DNA of 5,435 nt. Origin: an uncultured Christensenella sp. Lineage in GTDB: Bacteria; Bacillota; Clostridia; Christensenellales; UBA1242. Where the stretch lies: assembly GCA_949295755.1 (NCBI GenBank), contig CASFMG010000019.1, positions 1-5,435 on the forward strand. Direction: 5' to 3'. A program made the position numbers and the translations under genes. Shown here in pieces: positions 1 to 5,257 of the stretch. Each line of letters starts with the position of its first letter. Position 1 is the stretch's first letter. The notes under the pieces were generated by a model, which worked only from the letters and a program-made list of their open reading frames with translations, was not told the origin of the DNA and did no database searches.

Positions 1-1641
1 ACAAATTTTATTGAAGACATAATAAATAATGATTTAAGGGAAGGAAGGTGCGACCACGTTCAAACTCGTCACCCACCAGAACCAAGTGGATATTTGCATA
101 TAGGACACGTGAGAAATATTGTTTTAAACTATGGACTTGCACAAAAATATGGTGGAGTTTGCAACCTTAGATATGATGACACAAATCCACAAAAAGAAAG
201 TCAAGAATTTGTTGATTCCATTCAAGACGATGTTCATTGGCTTGGTTATGACTGGCACGAAATACATTATGCAACAGAATATTTTCAAATGAATTATGAA
301 GTTGCAGTTAAACTTATCAAAGAAGGCAAAGCATATGTTTGCGACCTTAGTCCCGAACAAGTAAGCGAATATCGTGGAACACTTACAGAACCGGGCAAAA
401 ACAGTCCATATAGAGATAGAAGTGTAGAAGAAAACTTAGAACTTTTTGAAAGAATGAAAAATGGCGAATTTGAAGCAGGTTCAAGATGTTTAAGGGCTAA
501 AATTGATATGTCAAGTCCAAATATGAATATGCGAGACCCTGTTATATATCGTATACAATATCTAAATCATCAAAGAATTGGCAGAAGTTGGAATATTTAT
601 CCAACATATGATTTTTCTCATCCACTTGATGATTGTTATGAAGGTGTAACACATTCAATTTGTGGACCGGAATTTGAAGACCACAGGCCACTTTATAATT
701 GGGTAGTAGAAAATAGTGGGCTAAAAAATCATTCACGACAAGTTGAATATGCAAACCTTTATATAAAAGGTGCAATTCTTGGAAAAAGATTTATTAAAAA
801 ACTAGTTCAAGACGGATTAGTAACAGGTTTTGACGACCCACGCCTTTATAGTTTAAGGGGACTTCGCAGAAGAGGTGTTCTTCCAAATAGTTTAAAAAAA
901 TTTGTTGTTGCCGCAGGAATTTCAAAAAGTAATTCTCTGATCGACCCAGAGTTTTTAAACCACTTTATTCGTGATGAATTAAATCAAGTTTCGAAAAGAG
1001 TTATGGCAGTTTTAAACCCAATAAAACTTGTAATAAACAACTGGGAAGAAGGTCAAGAAGAAGAAATTGAACTTGAAGACTATCCACAAAATGAAGAAAC
1101 AACAAAAAGAACATACTATTTTGGTAAAACAAGTTTAATAGAACGGGAAGATTTTATTGAAGAACCAAATCCAAAGTTTTATAGACTATATGTTGGTGCC
1201 GAAGTTAGATTAAAAGGTGCATACATCGTTAAATGTACAGGTTTTGACAAAGATGAAAACGGTAACATAACAACCGTTTATGCAGATTACGAAGAAGGCA
1301 CAAAATCAGGAACGAATTGCACTAAAAAAGTTAAAGGAACAATTCATTGGGTAAATCCAAACCACGCAAAACAAGTGGAAATACGATTATTTGAAAACCT
1401 TGTTGACGAAGAAAGTCAAGATGAAGTAGAAGGACAAGAAAGGGCAACAGGCGATTTTAAAATAAATCCAAATTCAAAAATTATTTTAAACAATTGCTAT
1501 GTTGAAGACACAGTAAATTACAACTATGATGACAGATATCAATTTATAAGAAATGGATATTTTTGTTTAGACCAAGACACCACGCAAGACAAGATGGTGT
1601 TTAACAGGACTATCACACTTAAAGACACCAAGAAAAAATAA
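1..1641 (+). CDS. glnS: Glutamine--tRNA ligase (GlnRS), 5' end cut by window
   Basis: Class I aminoacyl-tRNA synthetase that charges tRNA-Gln with glutamine in the cytoplasm. The frame is open from base 1; 546 residues are visible before TAA, and alignment from memory with E. coli GlnRS (about 554 aa) suggests only about 8-20 N-terminal residues are missing. The TTG at 94 lies inside the HIGH motif and is not the start. Seen: PPEPSGYLHIGH (visible residues 25-36), the NLRYDDTNP loop (55-63), EYRGTLTEPGKNSPYRDRS (123-141), DDPRLYSLRGLRRRG (278-292), and a C-terminal anticodon-binding beta-barrel containing KVKGTIHWV and ending in NGYFCLD and FNRTITLKDT. The Tyr, Cys and Gln expected to contact substrate (E. 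coli Tyr211, Cys229, Gln255) are present. Odd: the usual VMSKRKL loop reads ILGKRFI (about 259-265), and the CTLEF segment reads CGPEF (221-225). The catalytic Lys is kept. No YqeY-like tail follows. Family call is firm; the effect of the loop changes is unknown. Confidence 0.95.
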   Translation, partial: TNFIEDIINNDLREGRCDHVQTRHPPEPSGYLHIGHVRNIVLNYGLAQKYGGVCNLRYDDTNPQKESQEFVDSIQDDVHWLGYDWHEIHYATEYFQMNYEVAVKLIKEGKAYVCDLSPEQVSEYRGTLTEPGKNSPYRDRSVEENLELFERMKNGEFEAGSRCLRAKIDMSSPNMNMRDPVIYRIQYLNHQRIGRSWNIYPTYDFSHPLDDCYEGVTHSICGPEFEDHRPLYNWVVENSGLKNHSRQVEYANLYIKGAILGKRFIKKLVQDGLVTGFDDPRLYSLRGLRRRGVLPNSLKKFVVAAGISKSNSLIDPEFLNHFIRDELNQVSKRVMAVLNPIKLVINNWEEGQEEEIELEDYPQNEETTKRTYYFGKTSLIEREDFIEEPNPKFYRLYVGAEVRLKGAYIVKCTGFDKDENGNITTVYADYEEGTKSGTNCTKKVKGTIHWVNPNHAKQVEIRLFENLVDEESQDEVEGQERATGDFKINPNSKIILNNCYVEDTVNYNYDDRYQFIRNGYFCLDQDTTQDKMVFNRTITLKDTKKK

Positions 1642-1764
1642 CAAAAAAAGAGTTCGCAATAACTGCGTTTACTGTGTGGCTTGCTCACAAAGTTATAAGG
1701 TTACTACACTCCTTCGTGAGCAAACCACACGAGCCTTGTCCTTGTGGCTCTTTTTTTGTTATTT
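1636..1764 (+). repeat. Nested inverted repeat (17-bp outer arms, 15-bp inner stem) after glnS
   Basis: The outer arms 1636-1652 and 1748-1764 are perfect 17-bp reverse complements. Inside them lie a small hairpin at 1655-1667 (CGCA/TGCG), a long stem pairing 1674-1688 with 1716-1730 (15 positions, one mismatch) whose loop can form a further AAGG/CCTT stem (1697-1700 with 1711-1714), and the GAGCC/GGCTC terminator hairpin at 1731-1750. The whole unit folds like a branched cloverleaf and overlaps the glnS stop codon by six bases. It could be an elaborate two-sided terminator, a miniature inverted-repeat (MITE-like) insertion, or a processed RNA. No target-site duplication was recognised, so mobility is not shown. 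Confidence 0.7.
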
Positions 1765-1770
1765 GACTAC
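1730..1770 (+). repeat. Direct repeat copy 1 (terminator plus ATTTGACTAC tail)
   Basis: Bases 1730-1757 (28 nt, terminator hairpin and T-tract) are identical to 1981-2008. After an extra GTT, the next ten bases ATTTGACTAC (1761-1770) match 2009-2018. The copies are 251 bp apart and the sequence directly upstream of each differs. Confidence 0.9.
1731..1760 (+). terminator. Rho-independent terminator downstream of glnS
   Basis: GAGCC (1731-1735) pairs with GGCTC (1746-1750) around a 10-nt loop, followed immediately by seven T (1751-1757) and GTT. It lies about 90 nt after the glnS stop. Its right arm and T-tract can alternatively pair with the A-rich arm at 1640-1652, so the two folds exclude each other. 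Confidence 0.8.
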
Positions 1771-1784
1771 ACTTAATATATAAT
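1756..1784 (+). promoter_or_regulatory. Putative sigma-A promoter for the 1791-2008 RNA
   Basis: TTGTTA (1756-1761, 4/6 to the -35 consensus), a 17-bp spacer, and a perfect TATAAT (1779-1784) predict transcription starting near 1791. The -35 box overlaps the T-tract of the preceding terminator. No protein gene on this strand follows before 3315, so the likely product is the structured RNA ending at 2008. AT-rich sequence makes chance -10 boxes common, so this is moderate evidence only. Confidence 0.5.
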
Positions 1785-1790
1785 AAATTT

Positions 1791-2008
1791 TTAAAATCTC
1801 ACAATTTCTTTGTTTCTGGCGAACTTTGATACACAGTCATTTGCGAAAGCAAATTCCTGCGAGTGGGGGAACCCCAAAAAGTATTACCGGAAACTTTTTG
1901 GGGAGAGGAAAAACGGAGGGTAAAACAAAAAATTTGCGAAAGCAAATTGAAGATAAAAGCGACAGTTTTGACGACTTTGCCGAGCCTTGTCCTTGTGGCT
2001 CTTTTTTT
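1791..2008 (+). ncRNA. Candidate structured non-coding RNA, family not recognised with certainty
   Basis: This is a GC-richer island in an AT-rich intergenic region, with several strong local folds. Hairpin 1 pairs 1839-1844 with 1849-1854 around a GAAA tetraloop. Hairpin 2 has an 11-bp perfect stem (1872-1882 with 1893-1903, CCCCAAAAAGT) and a 10-nt loop. Hairpin 3 pairs 1931-1937 with 1942-1948, again with a GAAA loop. A weaker stem pairs 1956-1961 with 1972-1978 with one bulged A. The last element is the GAGCC/GGCTC terminator with seven T. Hairpins 1 and 3 share a 17-nt identical sequence. The 5' end is inferred from the upstream promoter. Overlapping open frames on both strands (about 62-80 codons) have low-complexity, unfamiliar translations and no convincing ribosome binding site. 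A roughly 220-nt RNA with GNRA tetraloops and its own terminator fits a widespread Firmicutes intergenic RNA; the raiA motif would be one model to test, but I cannot confirm any family. Confidence 0.55.
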
Positions 2009-2018
2009 ATTTGACTAC
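1981..2018 (+). repeat. Direct repeat copy 2 (terminator plus ATTTGACTAC tail)
   Basis: Second copy of the unit at 1730-1770, identical over 28 nt and then over the ten-base tail, but lacking the GTT insertion. It forms the 3' end of the candidate RNA. Confidence 0.9.
1982..2008 (+). terminator. Rho-independent terminator of the candidate RNA
   Basis: GAGCC (1982-1986) pairs with GGCTC (1997-2001) across a 10-nt loop and is followed by seven T (2002-2008). It matches the glnS terminator base for base. Confidence 0.8.
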
Positions 2019-2040
2019 TACAAAATAAATATAACAAAAT

Positions 2041-2070
2041 ATAAAAACTCACAAAATTGTGAGTTTTTAT
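2041..2070. terminator. Bidirectional terminator palindrome downstream of nrnA
   Basis: Arms 2041-2054 and 2057-2070 are perfect 14-bp reverse complements (ATAAAAACTCACAA type). In practice the loop is about 4-6 nt of AAAATT. The A-rich and T-rich outer halves give a T-tract on either strand. It sits 12 bp past the nrnA stop on the minus strand and backs up the RNA terminator on the plus strand. Confidence 0.85.
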
Positions 2071-2082
2071 TATGTACAAATT

Positions 2083-3141
2083 TTATATAGTCTTGTTTTC
2101 GTTTTCGTTTTCGTCTTCGTCTTCATCACCATTGTAAAAGATGTTTTCAACATCTTTTAATGGGTGATTTGATAATTCATCTCTACACGATTTTAAAAGT
2201 TGTTCTTTCATATCAGCAAGATGTCCATTATATTGAAAAGCGGCAACGGTATCGTGTCCACCTCCACCCATTGTTTTTGCAATGTTTGCAACATTTATTC
2301 CGTTTTTGCCTCTTAGACTAACATAATAAGAGTTATCTTCTTGTTTTATGGCAAGAATTGCAATGTCAACTCCTTTAATTTCTATTCCGTGATTTACAAT
2401 TCCTAAAGTATCATCAAAATTTGCTTCACATTCTGCTAAATCCTGTTTTGTTAGTTTCATAAAAGCAATTCTATCGCCGGCCATAAATGTTAAACTATCT
2501 AATGCTTGTTTAAGTAAAAAGGCTTTATTTTTTGTGTTATTTTTAAAGAAATAATCATTTAACGCTTCAACATTTATTTTTCGGCCTATTATTTCCGTAA
2601 TAACCTTATGCGTGTTTATTGTTATCGTTCCTTGTGTTAAGTTGTTTGTATCAGTGATTATACCACTATAAATAAGTCTACAAACATCATCACTTATTTT
2701 TGCGTTTTGCGACTTTGCTAATAAGTATAACCCTTCACAAGTTGATGATGTTATTAATACTATGTTATTTTTGGCAAAATTATCATTTGTTATATGATGG
2801 TCTATGTTTACCGTGTTTTTTGCTTTTTTAAAAAGTTCACTATATTTTCCCATTCTTGATAAACTAGCACAATCTACGCTTATAACTAAATCATAATTTT
2901 GACAGTTTTGTACGTTGAGTTCTATACCTTTAACAATGGCTTGATTTCTCTCGCCTATCTCATCGGCATCAACAAAAATATCTATTTGTTTTGGTTCAGA
3001 ATTTTCATTTTGGTTTTGTCTGATAAGTTTTTTAAGTGCAACAGCAGAACAAAGAGCATCAGCATCGGGAGAGGTATGAGTGATAATTGCAATGTTTTTG
3101 CTACTTTTTATGTCTGCTACACACTTTAATAATGATTTCAT
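2083..3141 (-). CDS. nrnA: DHH/DHHA1 phosphoesterase, NrnA-type oligoribonuclease / pAp phosphatase
   Basis: Cytoplasmic metal-dependent enzyme. Characterised family members degrade RNA oligonucleotides of 2-5 nt and dephosphorylate pAp from sulfur assimilation. At 352 aa it is longer than B. subtilis NrnA (about 313). DHH domain: HTSPDAD (22-28) with metal-binding His and Asp, SVD (Asp90), DHH (114-116), SSTCE (132-136) and GIITDTNN (160-167, Asp164). DHHA1 domain: SLRGKNGINVANIA (275-288), then MGGGGH (291-296). All expected metal ligands are present. There is no PAS/GGDEF module or membrane segment, which argues against GdpP. Start: the open frame runs upstream to 3228, but ATG at 3141 has AAAAAGGAG five bases away, and the upstream 29 codons overlap the promoter. 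Odd: an acidic Asp/Glu/Asn tail (339-349) is encoded by hexanucleotide repeats. It is transcribed divergently from the ABC-F gene. Confidence 0.88.
   Translation of the reverse strand: MKSLLKCVADIKSSKNIAIITHTSPDADALCSAVALKKLIRQNQNENSEPKQIDIFVDADEIGERNQAIVKGIELNVQNCQNYDLVISVDCASLSRMGKYSELFKKAKNTVNIDHHITNDNFAKNNIVLITSSTCEGLYLLAKSQNAKISDDVCRLIYSGIITDTNNLTQGTITINTHKVITEIIGRKINVEALNDYFFKNNTKNKAFLLKQALDSLTFMAGDRIAFMKLTKQDLAECEANFDDTLGIVNHGIEIKGVDIAILAIKQEDNSYYVSLRGKNGINVANIAKTMGGGGHDTVAAFQYNGHLADMKEQLLKSCRDELSNHPLKDVENIFYNGDEDEDENENENKTI
2095..2124 (-). repeat. Hexanucleotide tandem repeat in the 3' end of nrnA
   Basis: Read on the plus strand there are three GTTTTC units followed by two GTCTTC units, perfectly in phase. 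On the coding strand they are GAAGAC and GAAAAC units encoding alternating Glu-Asp and Glu-Asn. Six-base units keep the reading frame, so copy-number change would alter tail length rather than break the gene. Confidence 0.9.
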
Positions 3142-3146
3142 TTTAT

Positions 3147-3155
3147 CTCCTTTTT
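3147..3155 (-). promoter_or_regulatory. Ribosome binding site fixing the nrnA start
   Basis: On the minus strand AAAAAGGAG lies five bases before ATG 3141-3139. The farther upstream ATG of the open frame at 3228 has no comparable site, so 3141 is chosen as the start. Confidence 0.85.
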
Positions 3156-3169
3156 CGCAAAACACAAGT

Positions 3170-3198
3170 ATGATATCATATTTTATGACAAAAGTCAA
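3170..3198 (-). promoter_or_regulatory. nrnA promoter (sigma-A type, extended -10)
   Basis: On the minus strand TTGACT (3198-3193), a 17-bp spacer and TATCAT (3175-3170) preceded by TGA form an extended -10 promoter, predicting a start near 3163 and a leader of about 20 nt. The -35 overlaps a small palindrome (TGAC-AAAA-GTCA, 3186-3197) and the -10 lies in ATGATATCAT (3170-3179). Whether either binds a regulator is unknown. Confidence 0.65.
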
Positions 3199-3247
3199 AT
3201 TGTTGATTTTATTGTTATAATGCGTCAAATTAGGTTTGTTATTAGTG

Positions 3248-3276
3248 TTGCTAATGTTTTGGAGTTATGTTATAAT
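3248..3276 (+). promoter_or_regulatory. Promoter of the ABC-F gene
   Basis: TTGCTA (3248-3253), a 17-bp spacer and a perfect TATAAT (3271-3276) with a TGT extension directly before it give a start near 3283 and a leader of about 32 nt. No attenuator or upstream peptide of the kind found before antibiotic-resistance ABC-F genes is visible, which fits a housekeeping factor. Confidence 0.75.
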
Positions 3277-3314
3277 ACTTTGGTTTTAATATAATAGAGT
3301 TATTGGAGAAAATT

Positions 3315-4889
3315 ATGATACAAGTAAACAATGTAACATTGCAATTTGGTGGCAGAGTTTTATTTAAAGATGTTAATTTAAAATTTACAAAAGGAAACTG
3401 TTATGGAATAATAGGAGCCAATGGTGCAGGAAAATCAACATTTTTAAAAATAATAACAGGCGAGTTGGAACCAAATAAAGGCGAAGTGATTAGAGATGAA
3501 AAAGAAAGAATGTCAGTGTTAATACAAAATCAAAATGCTTATGATGAATACACTGCACTTGATACTGTTCTTATGGGGCATAAAAGACTTATGGAAATTT
3601 CAAAACAAAAAGATGAACTCTATGCAAAACCAGATTTTTCAGAAGAAGATGGTATGCTCGCTGCCGAACTTGAAACGGAGTTTAGTGAACTTGGTGGCTG
3701 GGAAGCAGATGGTGAAGCAAAAACTCTGCTTAAAAATATTGGTATTGACGAAAATAGTTTTTACTCTTTAATGAAAAATTTAGACCCAAAACAAAAAGTA
3801 AAAATTCTTTTGGCACAGGCACTTTTTGGTAATCCAGATATTTTGGTTTTAGATGAACCAACAAATAACCTAGATTTTAAAACCGTTAAGTGGCTTGAAG
3901 AATTTTTATTAGATTTTGAAAATACAGTTATAATTGTTTCGCACAATAGACACTTTTTAAATAAAGTATGTACACACATTTGTGATGTTGATTATGGTCA
4001 AATAAATATGATGCTTGGAAACTATGACTTTTGGTATGAAACAAATCAACTGCTTCAAAAACAAGCAAAAGACCAAAACAAAAAGGCAGAACAACGGGCA
4101 AAAGAACTTAAAGACTTTATTGCACGATTTAGTGCAAATGCTTCAAAAGCAAAACAAGCAACTTCAAGGAAAAAAGAACTTGAAAAACTTACAATTGAAG
4201 ATTTTAAAATTAGTTCAAGACGCTATCCTTTTATTGATTTTAAATATGAACAAGAAATTGGAAAGGAAATTTTAATTGTAAAAAATTTAACAAAAAAAGG
4301 TTATTTCAACAATTTAAGTTTTTCGGTTAGAAGAGAAGATAAAATTGTTATTCTAGCAAACAATAGTTTGGCTCCAACAATGCTGTTTAATATTTTAATG
4401 GGACTAGATAAACAAGATAGTGGAACAATAAATTGGGGAAAAACAGTTAAACCAACATACTTAATTCAAGACAATAGAAGTTATTTTGAAAATTGTTCGT
4501 TAAGTTTAGTTGATTGGCTTAGACAATACAGTAAAGACCAAACCGAAAGTTATATTCGTGGTTGGCTAGGCAGAATGTTGTTTTCGGGAGAAGAAGCATT
4601 AAAACAAGTAAATGTTCTCTCTGGTGGAGAAAAGGTGCGATGTATGTTTGCAAAAATGATGCTTGAAGCAGGAAATTTTGTTATTCTTGATGAACCAACA
4701 AACCATTTGGACCTAGAATCTATCACTGCACTAAACAAAGGTATGATAAACTTTAAAGGCTGTATGTTGTTTACAACTCACGACCAAGAAATTGTTGAAA
4801 CGGTTGCAAATAGAGTTATTGAAATTGTTGATGAAAACACAATAATTGATAAAATGATGACATATGAAGAATATGTAAATCAAAAATAA
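3315..4889 (+). CDS. ykpA: ABC-F family ATPase, YkpA/YbiT-like, with one degenerate ATP site
   Basis: Soluble protein (524 aa) with two ABC ATPase domains and no membrane segment. ABC-F proteins bind the ribosomal E site and act on stalled or specialised translation; the role of the YkpA group is poorly defined. NBD1: Walker A GANGAGKS (34-41), Walker B ILVLDE (176-181), switch His210 in SHNRHFLN. A charged linker (about 242-300) carries the P-site-tRNA-facing RFSANASKAKQATSRKK segment. NBD2: LSGGE signature (435-439), Walker B VILDE (456-460), His489. Odd: the NBD1 signature reads LDPKQ (156-160) instead of LSGGQ, and the NBD2 Walker A region reads ANNSLAPT (348-355) with Pro in place of Lys. 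These two defects belong to the same composite ATP site. Start: ATG 3315 has GGAG six bases upstream; the in-frame TTG at 3303 overlaps that site and is rejected. Monocistronic, with its own promoter and terminator. Confidence 0.9.
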   Translation: MIQVNNVTLQFGGRVLFKDVNLKFTKGNCYGIIGANGAGKSTFLKIITGELEPNKGEVIRDEKERMSVLIQNQNAYDEYTALDTVLMGHKRLMEISKQKDELYAKPDFSEEDGMLAAELETEFSELGGWEADGEAKTLLKNIGIDENSFYSLMKNLDPKQKVKILLAQALFGNPDILVLDEPTNNLDFKTVKWLEEFLLDFENTVIIVSHNRHFLNKVCTHICDVDYGQINMMLGNYDFWYETNQLLQKQAKDQNKKAEQRAKELKDFIARFSANASKAKQATSRKKELEKLTIEDFKISSRRYPFIDFKYEQEIGKEILIVKNLTKKGYFNNLSFSVRREDKIVILANNSLAPTMLFNILMGLDKQDSGTINWGKTVKPTYLIQDNRSYFENCSLSLVDWLRQYSKDQTESYIRGWLGRMLFSGEEALKQVNVLSGGEKVRCMFAKMMLEAGNFVILDEPTNHLDLESITALNKGMINFKGCMLFTTHDQEIVETVANRVIEIVDENTIIDKMMTYEEYVNQK

Positions 4890-4904
4890 CATTATAAAAA
4901 AAAT

Positions 4905-4934
4905 AAAGGATAATATAAATATTATCTTTTTTTT
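4905..4934 (+). terminator. Terminator between the ABC-F gene and the XRE gene
   Basis: AAAGGATAAT (4905-4914) pairs with ATTATCTTTT (4921-4930) with one G-T wobble and a 6-nt loop, running into eight T (4927-4934). It begins 15 bp after the ABC-F stop. On the minus strand the A-rich left flank gives a T-rich tract, so it probably also ends the convergent XRE transcript. Confidence 0.75.
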
Positions 4935-4946
4935 ATTAAAAAATTA

Positions 4947-5141
4947 TTATTCAATTAAATCTTCAAACGATACACCTAAAACATTAAGTATTTTAATAAT
5001 ATTTGAAAGTGTTGGTTCAATTTTGTTGCATTCCCATTCACTAACTCGTTGTTGTGTAGTATTTATTCTTTTCGCAAATTCTTTTTGACTTAAGTTGTTT
5101 GCAATTCTTAGTTGCTTCAAATTATCTCCAAAAGTTTTCAT
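4947..5141 (-). CDS. Small XRE/Cro-CI family DNA-binding regulator
   Basis: A 64-residue protein that is essentially one HTH_3 domain. Seen: LKQLRIANNLSQKEFAKRI (8-26) forming helices 1-2 with the typical Ser-Gln; the recognition helix TQQRVSEWE (29-37); then the conserved EPTLSNIIKILNVLGVSFEDLI (42-63). There is no dimerisation, peptidase or sensor domain, so it resembles Cro, SinR-like or short plasmid/phage repressors. ATG 5141 is the only start; an in-frame TAG lies 18 nt upstream. No Shine-Dalgarno sequence precedes it (the leader is AT-only apart from GC next to ATG), suggesting weak or leaderless translation. It is divergent from an exported-protein gene across 116 bp holding three copies of a 16-bp palindrome. 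I infer that it binds these sites, repressing itself and its neighbour, but nothing in the sequence proves the pairing. Inducing signal unknown. Confidence 0.9.
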   Translation of the reverse strand: MKTFGDNLKQLRIANNLSQKEFAKRINTTQQRVSEWECNKIEPTLSNIIKILNVLGVSFEDLIE

Positions 5142-5153
5142 GCAATAATTATT

Positions 5154-5169
5154 ACACTAAATTTAATGT
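5154..5169. promoter_or_regulatory. Operator-like palindrome O1
   Basis: ACACTAAATTTAATGT is a near-perfect 16-bp palindrome (one pair broken) located 12 bp upstream of the XRE start codon and just upstream of the TTGACA box of the opposite gene. Binding here would block the start region of the XRE transcript. Confidence 0.7.
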
Positions 5170-5175
5170 ATATAC

Positions 5176-5204
5176 TTGACATACACTAAAAAAAGTGTTA
5201 TTTC
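5176..5204 (+). promoter_or_regulatory. Promoter of the exported-protein gene
   Basis: A perfect -35 TTGACA (5176-5181), a 17-bp spacer and a weak -10 TATTTC (5199-5204) predict a start near 5211 and a leader of about 47 nt. The spacer is almost entirely filled by operator O2, and O3 covers roughly +6 to +21. The better-looking TAATAT at 5205-5210 is 23 bp from the -35, too far for normal spacing. Confidence 0.6.
5183..5198. promoter_or_regulatory. Operator-like palindrome O2
   Basis: ACACTAAAAAAAGTGT has the same outer half-sites (ACACT and AGTGT, 6-bp centre) as O1 and O3, but an all-A centre. It lies exactly between the -35 and -10 boxes of the exported-protein promoter. Confidence 0.7.
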
Positions 5205-5215
5205 TAATATATAAA

Positions 5216-5231
5216 ACACTAAATTTAGTGT
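5216..5231. promoter_or_regulatory. Operator-like palindrome O3
   Basis: ACACTAAATTTAGTGT is a perfect 16-bp palindrome and the best match to the consensus of the three. It lies just downstream of the predicted start of the exported-protein transcript and is centred 33 bp from O2. Confidence 0.75.
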
Positions 5232-5257
5232 ATTTGCCAATAAATAAAGGAGGAAAT

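Noticed and set aside
1839..1948. Two identical 17-nt palindromic repeats as a mini-CRISPR
   Set aside because: There are only two copies, 93 nt apart, with a strong hairpin in the intervening sequence and no cas genes; they fit RNA hairpins with GAAA loops.
1826..2014. 62-codon open frame on the plus strand across the intergenic region
   Set aside because: Its translation is dictated by the hairpins and terminator (the repeated LRKQI comes from the repeated tetraloop hairpin). It has no ribosome binding site and runs through a terminator T-tract.
1837..2090. Open frames of 75-80 codons on both strands over the same region
   Set aside because: They overlap each other, the RNA folds and two terminators, and have no recognisable domain or start signal.
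3142..3228. Upstream start for NrnA adding 29 residues
   Set aside because: The extension overlaps the nrnA promoter, has no ribosome binding site and no family counterpart; ATG 3141 has an ideal site.
3290..3295. Second TATAAT in front of the ABC-F gene
   Set aside because: No -35-like hexamer lies 16-18 bp upstream, and the resulting transcript would start at or beyond the ribosome binding site.
3303..3314. TTG start for the ABC-F protein (four extra residues)
   Set aside because: The GGAG ribosome binding site for ATG 3315 lies inside this extension.
4015..4275. 86-codon Lys/Gln-rich open frame inside the ABC-F gene
   Set aside because: It is an out-of-frame shadow of the charged linker; the ABC-F frame is continuous and conserved here.
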